This document shows, piece by piece, positions 1 through 8,683 of a DNA stretch of 64,000 nucleotides. This DNA is from Parvimonas sp. oral taxon 110 str. F0139 (GTDB lineage: Bacteria > Bacillota > Clostridia > Tissierellales > Peptoniphilaceae). The stretch is from positions 124,001-188,000 of the forward strand of contig NZ_AFII01000001.1 in the NCBI RefSeq assembly GCF_000214475.1, in the 5' to 3' direction. A model generated the notes under the pieces. That model saw only the letters and a program-made list of their open reading frames with translations, did no database searches and was not told the origin of the DNA. A program made the translations under genes and the position numbers. Numbering within the stretch: the stretch's first letter is position 1; each line of letters starts with the position of its first letter.

Positions 1-696
1 AATCCAAAAATGTCAAAATTTATTTTTACAGAAAGAAATGGAATCTATATTATTGATTTACAAAAGACTGTAAAACAAATTGAACAAGCATATGATTTTG
101 TAAGAGAAATTGTTGCAGATGGTGGTAGAGTTCTATTTGTTGGAACTAAAAAACAAGCTCAAGAAGCTGTTGAAACAGAAGCAAAGAGAAGTGGCCAATT
201 CTATGTTAGTCATAGATGGTTAGGCGGAATGTTGACTAACTATAAGACTATTAGAAAAAGAATTGAAAGATTAAAAAAATTAGAACTTATGGAAGAAGAT
301 GGTACTTTCCAAAGATTACCTAAGAAAGAAGTTATTAAATTAAGAAGAGAAGCTGAAAAATTAGAAAAATTCTTAGGTGGAATTAAAGAAATGGATAAAC
401 TTCCTAATGTTCTTTTTGTAATAGATCCAAAGAATGAAAAAATTGCTGTAAATGAAGCAAGAATATTAGGTATTCCAGTTATTGGTGTTGTTGATACTAA
501 CTGTGATCCTGATGAAGTTGATATCGCTATTCCGGGAAATGATGATGCTATTAGAGCCGTAAAATTATTAACAGGTACTATTGCTAATGCTATTGTAGAA
601 GCTAAGCAAGGAGAACAAGTTGAGGCAGAAGAAACAGAAGCTGTAGTAGAAGAAGTGATAGAAATTGAAGAAGTTTCTGAGGAAGTAGCTGAATAA
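1..696 (+). CDS. rpsB: 30S ribosomal protein S2 (5' end outside window)
   Basis: Ribosomal protein S2 of the small subunit, which binds late in 30S assembly on the platform side. The visible part begins inside the family: S2 normally has about 25-30 residues before the motif [15 protein letters not shown], and the frame is open to base 1, so the ATG at base 10 is internal and the true start lies upstream. Conserved blocks follow in order: [45 protein letters not shown] and the [10 protein letters not shown] signature. The last 30 or so residues are a Glu/Val-rich acidic tail. tsf follows, the usual rpsB-tsf order. Identity is certain; only the 5' end is missing. Confidence 0.97.
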   Translation, partial: NPKMSKFIFTERNGIYIIDLQKTVKQIEQAYDFVREIVADGGRVLFVGTKKQAQEAVETEAKRSGQFYVSHRWLGGMLTNYKTIRKRIERLKKLELMEEDGTFQRLPKKEVIKLRREAEKLEKFLGGIKEMDKLPNVLFVIDPKNEKIAVNEARILGIPVIGVVDTNCDPDEVDIAIPGNDDAIRAVKLLTGTIANAIVEAKQGEQVEAEETEAVVEEVIEIEEVSEEVAE

Positions 697-715
697 TAAG
701 CAAGTAGAACTTTAA

Positions 716-760
716 GGGGTAAGGATTTAAATTTATAATATTTATCCTTACCTTATTTTT
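716..760 (+). terminator. rpsB-tsf intergenic terminator or attenuator
   Basis: GGTAAGGAT at 718-726 pairs with ATCCTTACC at 744-752 and is followed by a T-rich tract (TTATTTTT). It lies between rpsB and tsf, 30 bases before the tsf start, so it could end the rpsB message or set the rpsB:tsf ratio by partial readthrough. Confidence 0.7.
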
Positions 761-789
761 ATAGATTATATTAATAATAGGAGGATTTT

Positions 790-1860
790 ATGGAAATTAC
801 TGCAAAGTTGGTAAAAGATTTAAGAGAAGCCACTGGAGCTGGAATGATGGAATGTAAGAAAGCATTACAAGAAGTTAGTGGAGATATGGAAAAAGCTATT
901 GAATTTTTAAGAGAAAAGGGTTTAGCTAAAGCTGCTAAAAAAGCTAATAAGGTTGCTGCTGAAGGCTTAATTACTTTAGTAATTGATGAAAACAACACTA
1001 AAGCTGCTCTTACTGAAGTAAATTCACAAACAGATTTTGTTGCTAAAAATGAAAATTTCGTCGCATTAACTAAAAAAGTTACTGAACATGTATTTAATAA
1101 TGAAATAAAGAATATTGAGGAATTAAATGCATCAAATATAGATGGAACTAATTTTGAAGAATTCTTGAAATTACAAATTTCTTCAATTGGAGAAAATATT
1201 GTAGTTAGAAGATTGGCATTTGCAAAAGCATGTTGTGAAAATAGTATAGTATGTGGATATGTTCACTTTAATAAAAAAGTTGGTGTTATTCTTAAAGCTA
1301 ATTGCGATAGCGAAGCTACAAAGAAAGGTGCAAAAGATTTATTACAAAACATTTGCATGCATATCTCAGCAATGAAGCCACAATACTTAAGTTATAAAGA
1401 TTTAGATGCTGATTTTGTTGAAAAAGAATATTTAGCTCTTAAAGGATCAATTGAAAAAGAAAATGAAGAATTAGTTAGACTTGGAAAACAATTAAAGAGA
1501 ATTCCGAAGTTTGCTTCAATGTCTCAAATAACTGATGAAGTTTTAAAAGCTGAAGAAGAATTATTAAAAGAAGAATTGAAGAAACAAGGAAAACCTGAAA
1601 AAATTTGGGATAAAATTTTACCTGGACAAATCGAAAGATTTATTCAAGACAATACATTAATTGATCAACAATATGCTTTATTTAGTCAACAATATGTATT
1701 AGATGATAGTAAAACAGTTTTAGAAGCTGTTAATGATAAAGCAAAAGAGTTAGGTGGAAGTATTGAAATAATAGAATACACTAGATTCGAAGTAGGTGAA
1801 GGATTAGAAAAGAAAGAAGAAAACTTTGCTGAAGAAGTTGCAAAACAAATGGGATTATAA
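790..1860 (+). CDS. tsf: Translation elongation factor Ts
   Basis: Nucleotide exchange factor for EF-Tu in the cytoplasm. The N-terminal UBA-like segment carries the EF-Ts signature TGAGMMECKKAL (about residues 16-27), and the core contains the TDFVAKN signature (around residue 80). A clear GGAGG site precedes the ATG by seven bases. At 356 residues it is longer than the common 280-300. The extra length is a charged insertion at about residues 232-270, between the second core repeat and the GKPEKIWDKI segment; insertions here are known in some bacterial EF-Ts. It pairs with rpsB upstream and has its own terminator. pyrH and frr, the usual next genes, do not follow. Confidence 0.97.
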   Translation: MEITAKLVKDLREATGAGMMECKKALQEVSGDMEKAIEFLREKGLAKAAKKANKVAAEGLITLVIDENNTKAALTEVNSQTDFVAKNENFVALTKKVTEHVFNNEIKNIEELNASNIDGTNFEEFLKLQISSIGENIVVRRLAFAKACCENSIVCGYVHFNKKVGVILKANCDSEATKKGAKDLLQNICMHISAMKPQYLSYKDLDADFVEKEYLALKGSIEKENEELVRLGKQLKRIPKFASMSQITDEVLKAEEELLKEELKKQGKPEKIWDKILPGQIERFIQDNTLIDQQYALFSQQYVLDDSKTVLEAVNDKAKELGGSIEIIEYTRFEVGEGLEKKEENFAEEVAKQMGL

Positions 1861-1870
1861 AAAAGTTTAA

Positions 1871-1901
1871 AGGCAGTGATTTAATTCACTGTCTTTTTTT
1901 A
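1871..1901 (+). terminator. tsf intrinsic terminator
   Basis: AGGCAGTGA at 1871-1879 pairs with TCACTGTCT at 1886-1894 (one G-U pair), followed by seven Ts. The dispersed repeat begins directly at the end of the T run. Confidence 0.9.
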
Positions 1902-1960
1902 TTGTGAAATAACAAGCTTCCCAGACGCTCCTCCAGATGGAAAGGTGGAGTTTCTTATTA
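1901..1960 (+). repeat. Dispersed terminator-adjacent repeat, copy 1 (divergent)
   Basis: It starts ATTGTGAAATAACAAG, as in the copies at 31059-31126 (minus strand), 35653-35722 and 56272-56340, and ends with GGTGGAGTTTCTTATT. The central inner stem of the other copies is lost and the palindromic core is degenerate. It has no reading frame. It sits against the tsf terminator T-tract in the same orientation as tsf. Confidence 0.8.
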
Positions 1961-2047
1961 TAAATTCAAAAGAATCTATTTATTCAATTTATAAAAATAA
2001 CATAGAATTATTCCGAAAATTATTAATATCTTTTAAAGCTATTTACA

Positions 2048-2076
2048 TTGTAAATATTTGTAATCTATGGTAAAAT
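2048..2076 (+). promoter_or_regulatory. Vegetative promoter for the RelA/SpoT-like gene
   Basis: TTGTAA (2048-2053), a 17-base spacer, then TAAAAT (2071-2076). It lies 24 bases before the TTG start at 2101, so the leader is very short. Confidence 0.6.
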
Positions 2077-2100
2077 AATTTTGTGATTGGAGGTGTTTTT

Positions 2101-3480
2101 TTGAAACTTGAAATTTTTCAGTTTTTAGAAAAATCAATTGAACATATGGATAATAATATGGATTTTATTTCTAATTCAGCTGATTCATTAAAAAAGTTTT
2201 TTAATGATATATTTTTGAATTGTGATTTTTTCATTAATACAACTGCTAGAATAAAAAGTGAAGATAGTATTAGAGAAAAATTGTTAAGAAATAATTATTA
2301 TTATAAATATCCTAATCATAAAGTTGCAATAGAAAATTTACCAGATTTAATAGGAATTAGAGTTGAATGTAGATTTATTGATGATGAAAAGAAAATTTTT
2401 GATGAAATATCTAAAAATTTTACCATTGAGTTGGAAAATGGTTTTTACAGGAGCGAACTAAATTCTAATATAGAATTAAAACTGAGTGAAAAGCAGCCTA
2501 CATTTCAAAAAAATGGTTTTGAAATATACAAAATTGATGGGAGATATGTAGTTGAAGGAGATTATTTTGTAAATTTTGAATTACAAATCAAGTCATTAGT
2601 AAATATTTTTTGGGGTGAAATTGATCATAGTGTATTATATAAAAATTTCAATTATATGATTACTGAGGATTTTATTCGTTCTATAATGTTCTCAATTAAA
2701 GCTAATTTAACTATGATAGATAATCAACTACAAAGTGTATATAATCATTTAAAAAATGTTGAAGATAAAAGTAATTATGATTCTTCAAAAATTCATTTAA
2801 AAACTATTGTTTCAAAGATGGTTCACGATTTATATTCTGTAAAAATTAAAGAGAGTACAGGATTTGTTGTAGATTTTAAAGATTGTGCAAATATAATTGT
2901 AGATTATATATTTTCTAAAAATAAATTTCATAATTCTATGCGTTATGAAGACTATTTTGTTAGATTATTAAATAGACTTAGTAGTGCGAATAATAGAACT
3001 ATTGTTATAGGAGAAACTTTTGAAATTTGTGATACAATCGAATTTAAAAATGATTTGTGCAAAAAATTTGGAACTGGATTATTAGAATTAGTAAATAAAG
3101 ATTTTAAATGGAATTTGATTTTTTCAGTTATTCAAGATATTGAAGAAAATGATTTTTGTGAAGAATTTGTTTTATTTTCTGAATTTATAGTATTTGCTGT
3201 AGTTAAGAGAGTAAAACGTGCTGTTGATGAGTTAAATATTTCAAATGAGGATAAGTCAAAATTAAAATGGGATATTTCATATGTTGTTATGGAATTTATT
3301 TGTAATTCATATTCTACTAACATTATTACTTTCAAAAGTATGAAGGATATTGAAAATAAAATAAGAAATTTCTTGAAAAATGTTGAAAAACCAGAAGAAA
3401 TACTGGCTTTGAATTATGAAGATTTATATAATTCTTTAGAAAATGATTTTGTAAAAAAAGAAGTGGATGAATTTGAATAA
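2101..3480 (+). CDS. RelA/SpoT synthetase-domain protein with long C-terminal extension
   Basis: The N-terminal ~220 residues resemble the nucleotide pyrophosphokinase (RelA_SpoT) fold. RIKSEDSIREK corresponds to the R-x-K...S...K ATP-binding segment, DLIGIRVE to the D-x-x-G-I-R strand, and FELQIKSLVNIFW...HSVLYKN to the E-x-Q-I...W...EH...YK segment. The usual GYxSLH substrate motif is replaced by NGFEIYKIDG, so making (p)ppGpp cannot be assumed. The remaining ~240 residues are mostly helical and not recognised. A GGAGGTG site at 2089-2095 precedes the TTG at 2101; the frame extends upstream to a GTG at 2083, which would swallow the ribosome site. The stop overlaps the next ATG by one base. 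A full-length Rsh is encoded at 38 kb, so this is a second alarmone-type enzyme or a divergent relative. Confidence 0.75.
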   Translation: MKLEIFQFLEKSIEHMDNNMDFISNSADSLKKFFNDIFLNCDFFINTTARIKSEDSIREKLLRNNYYYKYPNHKVAIENLPDLIGIRVECRFIDDEKKIFDEISKNFTIELENGFYRSELNSNIELKLSEKQPTFQKNGFEIYKIDGRYVVEGDYFVNFELQIKSLVNIFWGEIDHSVLYKNFNYMITEDFIRSIMFSIKANLTMIDNQLQSVYNHLKNVEDKSNYDSSKIHLKTIVSKMVHDLYSVKIKESTGFVVDFKDCANIIVDYIFSKNKFHNSMRYEDYFVRLLNRLSSANNRTIVIGETFEICDTIEFKNDLCKKFGTGLLELVNKDFKWNLIFSVIQDIEENDFCEEFVLFSEFIVFAVVKRVKRAVDELNISNEDKSKLKWDISYVVMEFICNSYSTNIITFKSMKDIENKIRNFLKNVEKPEEILALNYEDLYNSLENDFVKKEVDEFE

Positions 3481-4703
3481 TGATTGGAATTGATATATGC
3501 AGCATTTCCAGATTTAAAAATATGAAAAATTTGGAAAGATTTTTAAAAAAATATTTTACAAATGAAGAAATTACTTATATTATAAATACAGGTAACAGGG
3601 AAGAGACAATTGCAGGTATTTTTTCATTGAAGGAAGCTTTTGTGAAGGCAATTGGTACTGGATTTGGAAATATTTCACCTATTGATGTAGAAGTGATACA
3701 TAGTTTTTCTGGCAAACCTGATATAATTATTCATAATGATATTTATAAAAAAATAGGAAGTATATCTTGCTCTATTTCTCATGATTCTGATTTCGCAATT
3801 GCTGTTGTTGATGTTACTTTTTTAAGCATAAAAGTAGATTTACAAAAAGTTTCAGATATGAAAAAATTAATGTTAAATAGAAAAGATGATGGCAATAAAG
3901 GTGATTTTGGAAAAGTTGGAATAATTGGTGGAAGTTTGGGAATGTGTGGTAGTGTTGACTTATGTGCTAGATCTGCTCTTCGAAGTGGAAGTGGATTAGT
4001 ATATAATATATGCCCTAAATCTATTTCTAATATTTTACAAATTAAAGCAATTGAAAATATAATTCTTCCGATTTCTGATGATGGTAATGGTTGTTTTATT
4101 TATAAGTATATAGATGAAATTATTGAAAAAATAAAACACTTAGATGCTATAGCTATTGGTTGTGGATTAGGAAGAAATGAAGATAACACTAAAATTATTA
4201 AAATGATAATAAAGAATTTTCAAGGACCAATTGTAATTGATGCGGATGCCATTTTTTTCTTGAGAAATATTAAATCAGATATATTAAATAGAGAAAATAT
4301 TATTATAACACCACATGAAGTTGAATTTTCTCGATTTTCATCTTATGATTTAAAAGTAATTAAAGAAAATAGATTGGAAGTTGTAAATAAATTTTTTGAA
4401 AAAAATTTAAAATATACACTAGTTTTGAAAGGTAAAAATACAATAGTTAAGTCAGATAAGAAGCTTTATGTTAATACCACTGGAAATTCTGGAATGGCAA
4501 CTGCCGGAAGTGGTGATTGTTTAACAGGTATTATTCTATCTTTGGTTGGACAAGGACTAGATGCTTTTAATTCTGCAAAACTTGGAGTTTTTATGCATGG
4601 ATTAGCTGGAGATTTTGCTAAAGAGTCTTTAGGTGAAGATTCTTTAGTAGCATCTGATATAATAATGTTTTTACCAAATGCAATTAAATATATTAGGGAG
4701 TGA
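3480..4703 (+). CDS. Holo-ACP synthase fused to ADP-dependent NAD(P)H-hydrate dehydratase
   Basis: A two-domain fusion. Residues 1-118 are AcpS: MIGIDICSISRF with the catalytic-type Asp, then FSLKEAFVKAIGTG and CSISHD. This domain moves 4'-phosphopantetheine from CoA to acyl carrier protein. Residues ~130-407 are NnrD (YjeF C-terminal, carbohydrate-kinase fold): KGDFGKVGIIGGS, DADAIFF, TPHEVEFSR and the GNSGMATAGSGDCLTGI nucleotide/substrate loop. This domain repairs hydrated NAD(P)H using ADP. The usual NnrE epimerase half is absent. In many Firmicutes acpS, nnr and alr are neighbours, so this fusion joins two adjacent genes; alr follows at once. The start overlaps the previous stop (TAATG). 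The run is uninterrupted, so the fusion is not a reading artefact unless a base has been lost at the junction. Confidence 0.93.
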   Translation: MIGIDICSISRFKNMKNLERFLKKYFTNEEITYIINTGNREETIAGIFSLKEAFVKAIGTGFGNISPIDVEVIHSFSGKPDIIIHNDIYKKIGSISCSISHDSDFAIAVVDVTFLSIKVDLQKVSDMKKLMLNRKDDGNKGDFGKVGIIGGSLGMCGSVDLCARSALRSGSGLVYNICPKSISNILQIKAIENIILPISDDGNGCFIYKYIDEIIEKIKHLDAIAIGCGLGRNEDNTKIIKMIIKNFQGPIVIDADAIFFLRNIKSDILNRENIIITPHEVEFSRFSSYDLKVIKENRLEVVNKFFEKNLKYTLVLKGKNTIVKSDKKLYVNTTGNSGMATAGSGDCLTGIILSLVGQGLDAFNSAKLGVFMHGLAGDFAKESLGEDSLVASDIIMFLPNAIKYIRE

Positions 4704-4707
4704 TATT

Positions 4708-5889
4708 ATGTATGAAAATCAATCATTGATTTTTGTTGATTTAGATAAATTAAAGAATAATTTTTTTAAAATAAAAGAAAAGACTAATGGTGCAAAAGTT
4801 GGGATAGTTCTAAAGGCTAATGCTTATGGACTTGGTGCTTGTACTGTTGCTGAATTTTTACAAAAACAAGGTGCAGATTATTTTTGTGTTGCAAATTTTT
4901 CAGAAGCCATGGAACTTAGAAAAAAGAGAATTAAACTACCTATCTTGATATTAGGTTATGTTCCTAATGCTTTATTTGAAAAACTGATAAAAAATAATGT
5001 TGAATTAACTGTATATAATATTGAAATGATTAGAGAATTAAATGAAATCTCTGCAAAATGTAGAAAAAAATGTAAAATTCATATTAAAATTGATACAGGG
5101 ATGAATAGACTTGGGTTTTTAATTGATGATAAATTAAAGGGGTATTTAAAAGAAATTTATTCTATGAAACATATTATTGTAAAAGGAATGTTCTCGCATT
5201 TATGTGTTTCAGATATTGATGACTTTTCTTTTACTAAACTACAAGTTGAAAAATTTGAGAAAGTTAAGAAAATTCTTGAAGAAGAAAATCTAAAAATACC
5301 AATGTTACATATTGCCAATGATGGTGGGGTTTTGCTTCATAATTATTATTACGATATGGTAAGAGTTGGAATTGGAATTTATGGTCATTATCCATCAGAA
5401 TATGTTAAAGATAATTCTAAAATAAAGATGGATACAGTTGTTAGTTTTGTAAGTACAGTAAGTAATATTAAATATATTCATAAAGGAGATACTGTTGGAT
5501 ATGGAAGAACTTTCTGTGCTGATAAAACTATTAAAGTTGCCACAATTTCTGTAGGTTATGCAGACGGATATCCTTATGAGTTAAGTAATAAAGGTTATGT
5601 TATGATAAATAATAAAAAAGCTAACATTTTAGGAAAAGTTTGTATGGATCAAACGATGATAGATATTTCTGATATTGATGATGTAAAAATAGGAGATACT
5701 GTTTTGCTCTATGGGGAATATAAGGATATGAGACTTGATATTTTTGAAATAGCAAAAATAGCTAATACAAATGTTTATGATTTAATATGTCGAATAAATA
5801 TGAGGATTCCAAGAGTTTATCTTGAAGGCGATAAAGTTGTAAGAGTTGTTGATTATCTATCAACTGAAAAAAATTACTACGAATTATAA
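4708..5889 (+). CDS. alr: Alanine racemase
   Basis: PLP enzyme interconverting L- and D-alanine for peptidoglycan. VLKANAYGLGA near residue 40 carries the PLP-binding lysine. KIDTGMNRLG is the barrel segment, and TVGYGRTFCA contains the second catalytic base, the tyrosine of the C-terminal domain. VSVGYADGYP-like (here ISVGYADGYP) and GKVCMDQTMIDIS complete the signature. The start is the ATG at 4708, after AGGGAG at about 4695-4700; an in-frame ATG at 4678 lies inside the preceding gene and lacks a site. Length 393, close to the usual 370-390. It is last in the acpS-nnrD-alr operon and ends in a bidirectional terminator shared with rodA. Confidence 0.96.
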   Translation: MYENQSLIFVDLDKLKNNFFKIKEKTNGAKVGIVLKANAYGLGACTVAEFLQKQGADYFCVANFSEAMELRKKRIKLPILILGYVPNALFEKLIKNNVELTVYNIEMIRELNEISAKCRKKCKIHIKIDTGMNRLGFLIDDKLKGYLKEIYSMKHIIVKGMFSHLCVSDIDDFSFTKLQVEKFEKVKKILEEENLKIPMLHIANDGGVLLHNYYYDMVRVGIGIYGHYPSEYVKDNSKIKMDTVVSFVSTVSNIKYIHKGDTVGYGRTFCADKTIKVATISVGYADGYPYELSNKGYVMINNKKANILGKVCMDQTMIDISDIDDVKIGDTVLLYGEYKDMRLDIFEIAKIANTNVYDLICRINMRIPRVYLEGDKVVRVVDYLSTEKNYYEL

Positions 5890-5922
5890 AAGCTCAGTGC
5901 ATTATAGCACTGAGCTTTTATA
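5889..5922. terminator. Bidirectional terminator between alr and rodA
   Basis: AAAGCTCAGTGC and GCACTGAGCTTTT form a perfect stem around a short AT loop. The A run on the left serves the convergent rodA gene. Confidence 0.9.
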
Positions 5923-5959
5923 TATAATATAAAAAGTAAATAATATATGTAATAAGTAT

Positions 5960-7069
5960 TTACATAAAATCTAGAGGTGTTTTTTCACAAGATATGGATA
6001 ACACAATCCCCATAGCAATTAAGTTTACTAATTGGAAAGTACCTCCATAACTTAAAAATGGAAGTGGAATACCAGTTATAGGCATAAGACCAATAGTCAT
6101 TCCAATATTCTCAAAAATATGAGCTAGAAACATTGCACATATTCCTATAATTAACATTTGATTAAATTTATTTGCTGTCTTCTTAGAAAGTCTTACAAAT
6201 CTATATAACATTATTGTATATAATCCAATCAAAATTGTTCCTCCAACAAATCCCATTTCTTCAACAAAAACTGGAAATATATAGTCTGTTTGTTTTTCAG
6301 GAATAAAGTTAAATTGATTTTGAGGGCCTTTAAATAATCCTCTTCCTATAAATTTTCCAGATCCTGCTGCGATTTTGCCTTGAACAGCTTGATATCCAGT
6401 GTTTGTTATGTCTCTTTCAGGATGTAAAAAATTTAAAATCCTATTTTTTTGATATTGAGATAGGTTAAAATAAAAAATAGGTAAACTGGCTATAGCTGCT
6501 AGTAAAGTATATACTACTAGTCTTAAGCTTATTCCAGCTACAAATAGCATTGATCCAATTACTAATATAAAAACAAATGCAGTTCCAAAATCTGGTTGCA
6601 TTAAAACTAATCCAACAGGAATAAAAGCAAAAATCAAAACTTTTATTAGAGTTTTTGGTTCATTCAATTTGGAACTATTTTTTTCAATAACCGTTGCTAA
6701 ACAAATAATCATTCCAAGTTTTACAAATTCAGAAGGTTGGAATGAAATAGGACCAAATTTAATCCAACTTCTTGCACCAACAGAATCCCCAGTACCAATT
6801 ATAAGTACTAATACTAAAAGTATAATTGAAATTATATATATTGGCAAATACAATCTTTTCAAAAATTTAATATTTACTGCTATCAATACAAACATTAAGA
6901 TAAAACCTAATATTGTAGCAATTATTTGTGATAACATAAAGTTTCTTTTCAAACTTATTGTTGCACTATATAAATTTACTAACCCTATTAATATAATTAA
7001 AATTAAAGAAATTAGTATAAATAAGTCAATTTTATATAAATTTTTATTCTTAAAAAACATATTAATCAC
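5960..7069 (-). CDS. rodA: RodA, SEDS peptidoglycan glycosyltransferase
   Basis: Polytopic membrane protein of 369 residues with about ten hydrophobic segments. Seen: RSWIKFGPISFQPSEFVKL, the QPDFGTAFVF segment, GRGLFKGPQNQFNFIPEKQTDYIF with the family's extracellular aspartate, FVEEMGFVGG, and PITGIPLPFLSYGG at the end. SEDS proteins polymerise lipid II into glycan strands with a class B PBP. The sequence resembles RodA (elongation) more than FtsW or SpoVE, though the three are hard to separate by eye. It is monocistronic on the minus strand, with a good GAGGTG site and its own promoter; no PBP2 gene lies beside it. Confidence 0.9.
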   Translation of the reverse strand: MINMFFKNKNLYKIDLFILISLILIILIGLVNLYSATISLKRNFMLSQIIATILGFILMFVLIAVNIKFLKRLYLPIYIISIILLVLVLIIGTGDSVGARSWIKFGPISFQPSEFVKLGMIICLATVIEKNSSKLNEPKTLIKVLIFAFIPVGLVLMQPDFGTAFVFILVIGSMLFVAGISLRLVVYTLLAAIASLPIFYFNLSQYQKNRILNFLHPERDITNTGYQAVQGKIAAGSGKFIGRGLFKGPQNQFNFIPEKQTDYIFPVFVEEMGFVGGTILIGLYTIMLYRFVRLSKKTANKFNQMLIIGICAMFLAHIFENIGMTIGLMPITGIPLPFLSYGGTFQLVNLIAMGIVLSISCEKTPLDFM

Positions 7070-7083
7070 CTCATAACGTATAT

Positions 7084-7112
7084 ATTATATTAAAAATTCT
7101 TCAAATATGCAA
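7084..7112 (-). promoter_or_regulatory. rodA promoter
   Basis: Read on the minus strand: TTGCAT (7112-7107), 17-base spacer, TATAAT (7089-7084), 15 bases before the start codon region of rodA. Confidence 0.7.
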
Positions 7113-7184
7113 ATAAAATATAAAAAATGTTAACAATTATTTTTGATTGGGTATATATTTGTTACTAGAAATTAGGAGATAAGT

Positions 7185-7586
7185 ATGGACTTTGAATATG
7201 TTAAGGTTATAAAAAGTGATTTAGATGATATTGATGAAGCGGTTTCTTTTATTTTAGAAAAGTTATCAAGCGTTATTAGAGATGAAGAACTAATGTTCAA
7301 TATTAGAATTGTTATAAATGAAATAGTGATAAATAGCTATGAACATGGTAATAAATGCAATAAAGAAAAGGGAATAAATTTAAAAGTCTGTGTCAATATG
7401 GACTGTATACATATAAATGTTAAAGATGAGGGAGATGGAATAAACTATATCTTTAATGAAAATAGAGATATTAATACGACAACCTCCGGTAGAGGTCTTA
7501 GGATTGTAAAACATTTAGTTGACGAACTCGAAATTAATAATAATGAAATTACTGCAAAAATAAAATGTGAAGGAAATGATACATAG
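7185..7586 (+). CDS. RsbW/SpoIIAB-like ATP-binding protein (anti-sigma-type kinase)
   Basis: A 133-residue single-domain GHKL ATPase. The N box is NEIVINSYEHGNK (about residues 45-57), the G1 box VKDEGDGI, and the G2 box SGRGLRIVKHLVDEL. This is the compact RsbW/SpoIIAB/BtrW layout without sensor or dimerisation domains. Such proteins phosphorylate anti-anti-sigma factors or hold sigma factors. No anti-anti-sigma (STAS) or sigma gene is beside it, so the partner is unknown. Clear AGGAGA site before the ATG. The stop is the first base of a terminator stem. Confidence 0.85.
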   Translation: MDFEYVKVIKSDLDDIDEAVSFILEKLSSVIRDEELMFNIRIVINEIVINSYEHGNKCNKEKGINLKVCVNMDCIHINVKDEGDGINYIFNENRDINTTTSGRGLRIVKHLVDELEINNNEITAKIKCEGNDT

Positions 7587-7615
7587 AAATCAATTTAAAA
7601 TTGGTTTCTTTTTTG
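7586..7615 (+). terminator. Terminator after RsbW-like gene
   Basis: GAAATCAATTT and AAATTGGTTTC pair, followed by eight Ts. The floA -35 box starts at the very next base, so termination and initiation signals abut. Confidence 0.8.
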
Positions 7616-7643
7616 TTGAATTTTTTGCAGAAAGTGATATAAT
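7616..7643 (+). promoter_or_regulatory. floA promoter
   Basis: TTGAAT (7616-7621), 16-base spacer, TATAAT (7638-7643), 44 bases before the floA ATG. Confidence 0.7.
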
Positions 7644-7687
7644 ATTATCATACACGATAGTGTAAATTAATAAAGGAGGGTTTAATT

Positions 7688-8671
7688 ATGAGATTGTTAC
7701 CACAAACAGTTATGAAAAGTTTAATGCAAACAAATAGTATAATTATTATTTTGGTTGTAGTTTTGGTGTTTGGTTTCTTTTATTTTGTTCCTGTAGGACT
7801 TTGGATTACTGCTTTATTCAGTGGTGTTAAAGTTAAAATTTCTAATCTAATAGGAATGAAACTTAGAAGAGTTAGAGCGTCAAAAATAATTTATCCATTA
7901 ATTAAAGCAACGAAAGCTAATGTTAAAATTAACATTTCTGAATTGGAAGCGCATTATTTGGCAGGAGGAAATGTAAATAATGTTGTTGATGCTTTAATTG
8001 CTGCTCAAAAGGCTAACATCGAATTGACTTTTGAAATGGCAACAGCGATTGACCTTGCCGGACGTGATGTATTGGAAGCTGTTCAAGTTAGTGTAAATCC
8101 TAAAGTTATCAATACTCCAAAAATTGCAGCAGTTGCAATGAATGGTATTGAAGTAATAGTTATCGCAAAAGTTACTGTTAGAGCAGATATTTCAAGACTT
8201 ATCGGAGGAGCTGGTGAAGAAACTATTATAGCCAGAGTAGGAGAAGGTATTGTTACTACTGTAGGTAGTGCTGAAAGACATAGTTTAGTGCTTGAAAATC
8301 CTGATGCAATTTCAGAAACAGTTTTGAAAAAAGGTTTAGATTTAGGAACTGCTTTCGAAATTTTATCTATTGATATTGCTGATGTTGATATTGGTAGAAA
8401 TATAGGTGCTCAATTACAAGCTGATCAAGCAGAAGCAGATAAGAAAATAGCTCAAGCCAAAGCAGAAGAAAGACGTGCAATGGCAGTTGCAGTTGAACAA
8501 GAAAATAAAGCTAAGATTGAAGAAATGAAAGCTAAGGTTGTTGAATCTGAAAGTAAAATTCCTCTTGCGATTGCAAAGGCGTTTGAAGATGGAAATATTT
8601 CAGTTTTAGAATATGAAAAACTTAAAAATATCAAATCAGATACTAAAATGAGAGAATCACTTTCAGAATAG
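7688..8671 (+). CDS. floA: Flotillin-like protein FloA
   Basis: Membrane scaffold protein of 327 residues that marks functional membrane microdomains in Firmicutes. An N-terminal hydrophobic segment (about residues 17-43, [13 protein letters not shown] then VGLWITALF) anchors it. A conserved PHB-like core follows ([19 protein letters not shown] start, then [57 protein letters not shown]). The C-terminal part is a coiled coil rich in A, E and K. Length matches the family (about 330). The AAAGGAGGG site is strong. The companion nfeD, often upstream, is absent here; a small repeat-bearing gene follows directly. Confidence 0.95.
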   Translation: MRLLPQTVMKSLMQTNSIIIILVVVLVFGFFYFVPVGLWITALFSGVKVKISNLIGMKLRRVRASKIIYPLIKATKANVKINISELEAHYLAGGNVNNVVDALIAAQKANIELTFEMATAIDLAGRDVLEAVQVSVNPKVINTPKIAAVAMNGIEVIVIAKVTVRADISRLIGGAGEETIIARVGEGIVTTVGSAERHSLVLENPDAISETVLKKGLDLGTAFEILSIDIADVDIGRNIGAQLQADQAEADKKIAQAKAEERRAMAVAVEQENKAKIEEMKAKVVESESKIPLAIAKAFEDGNISVLEYEKLKNIKSDTKMRESLSE

Positions 8672-8683
8672 AGGTGAGTTCCT

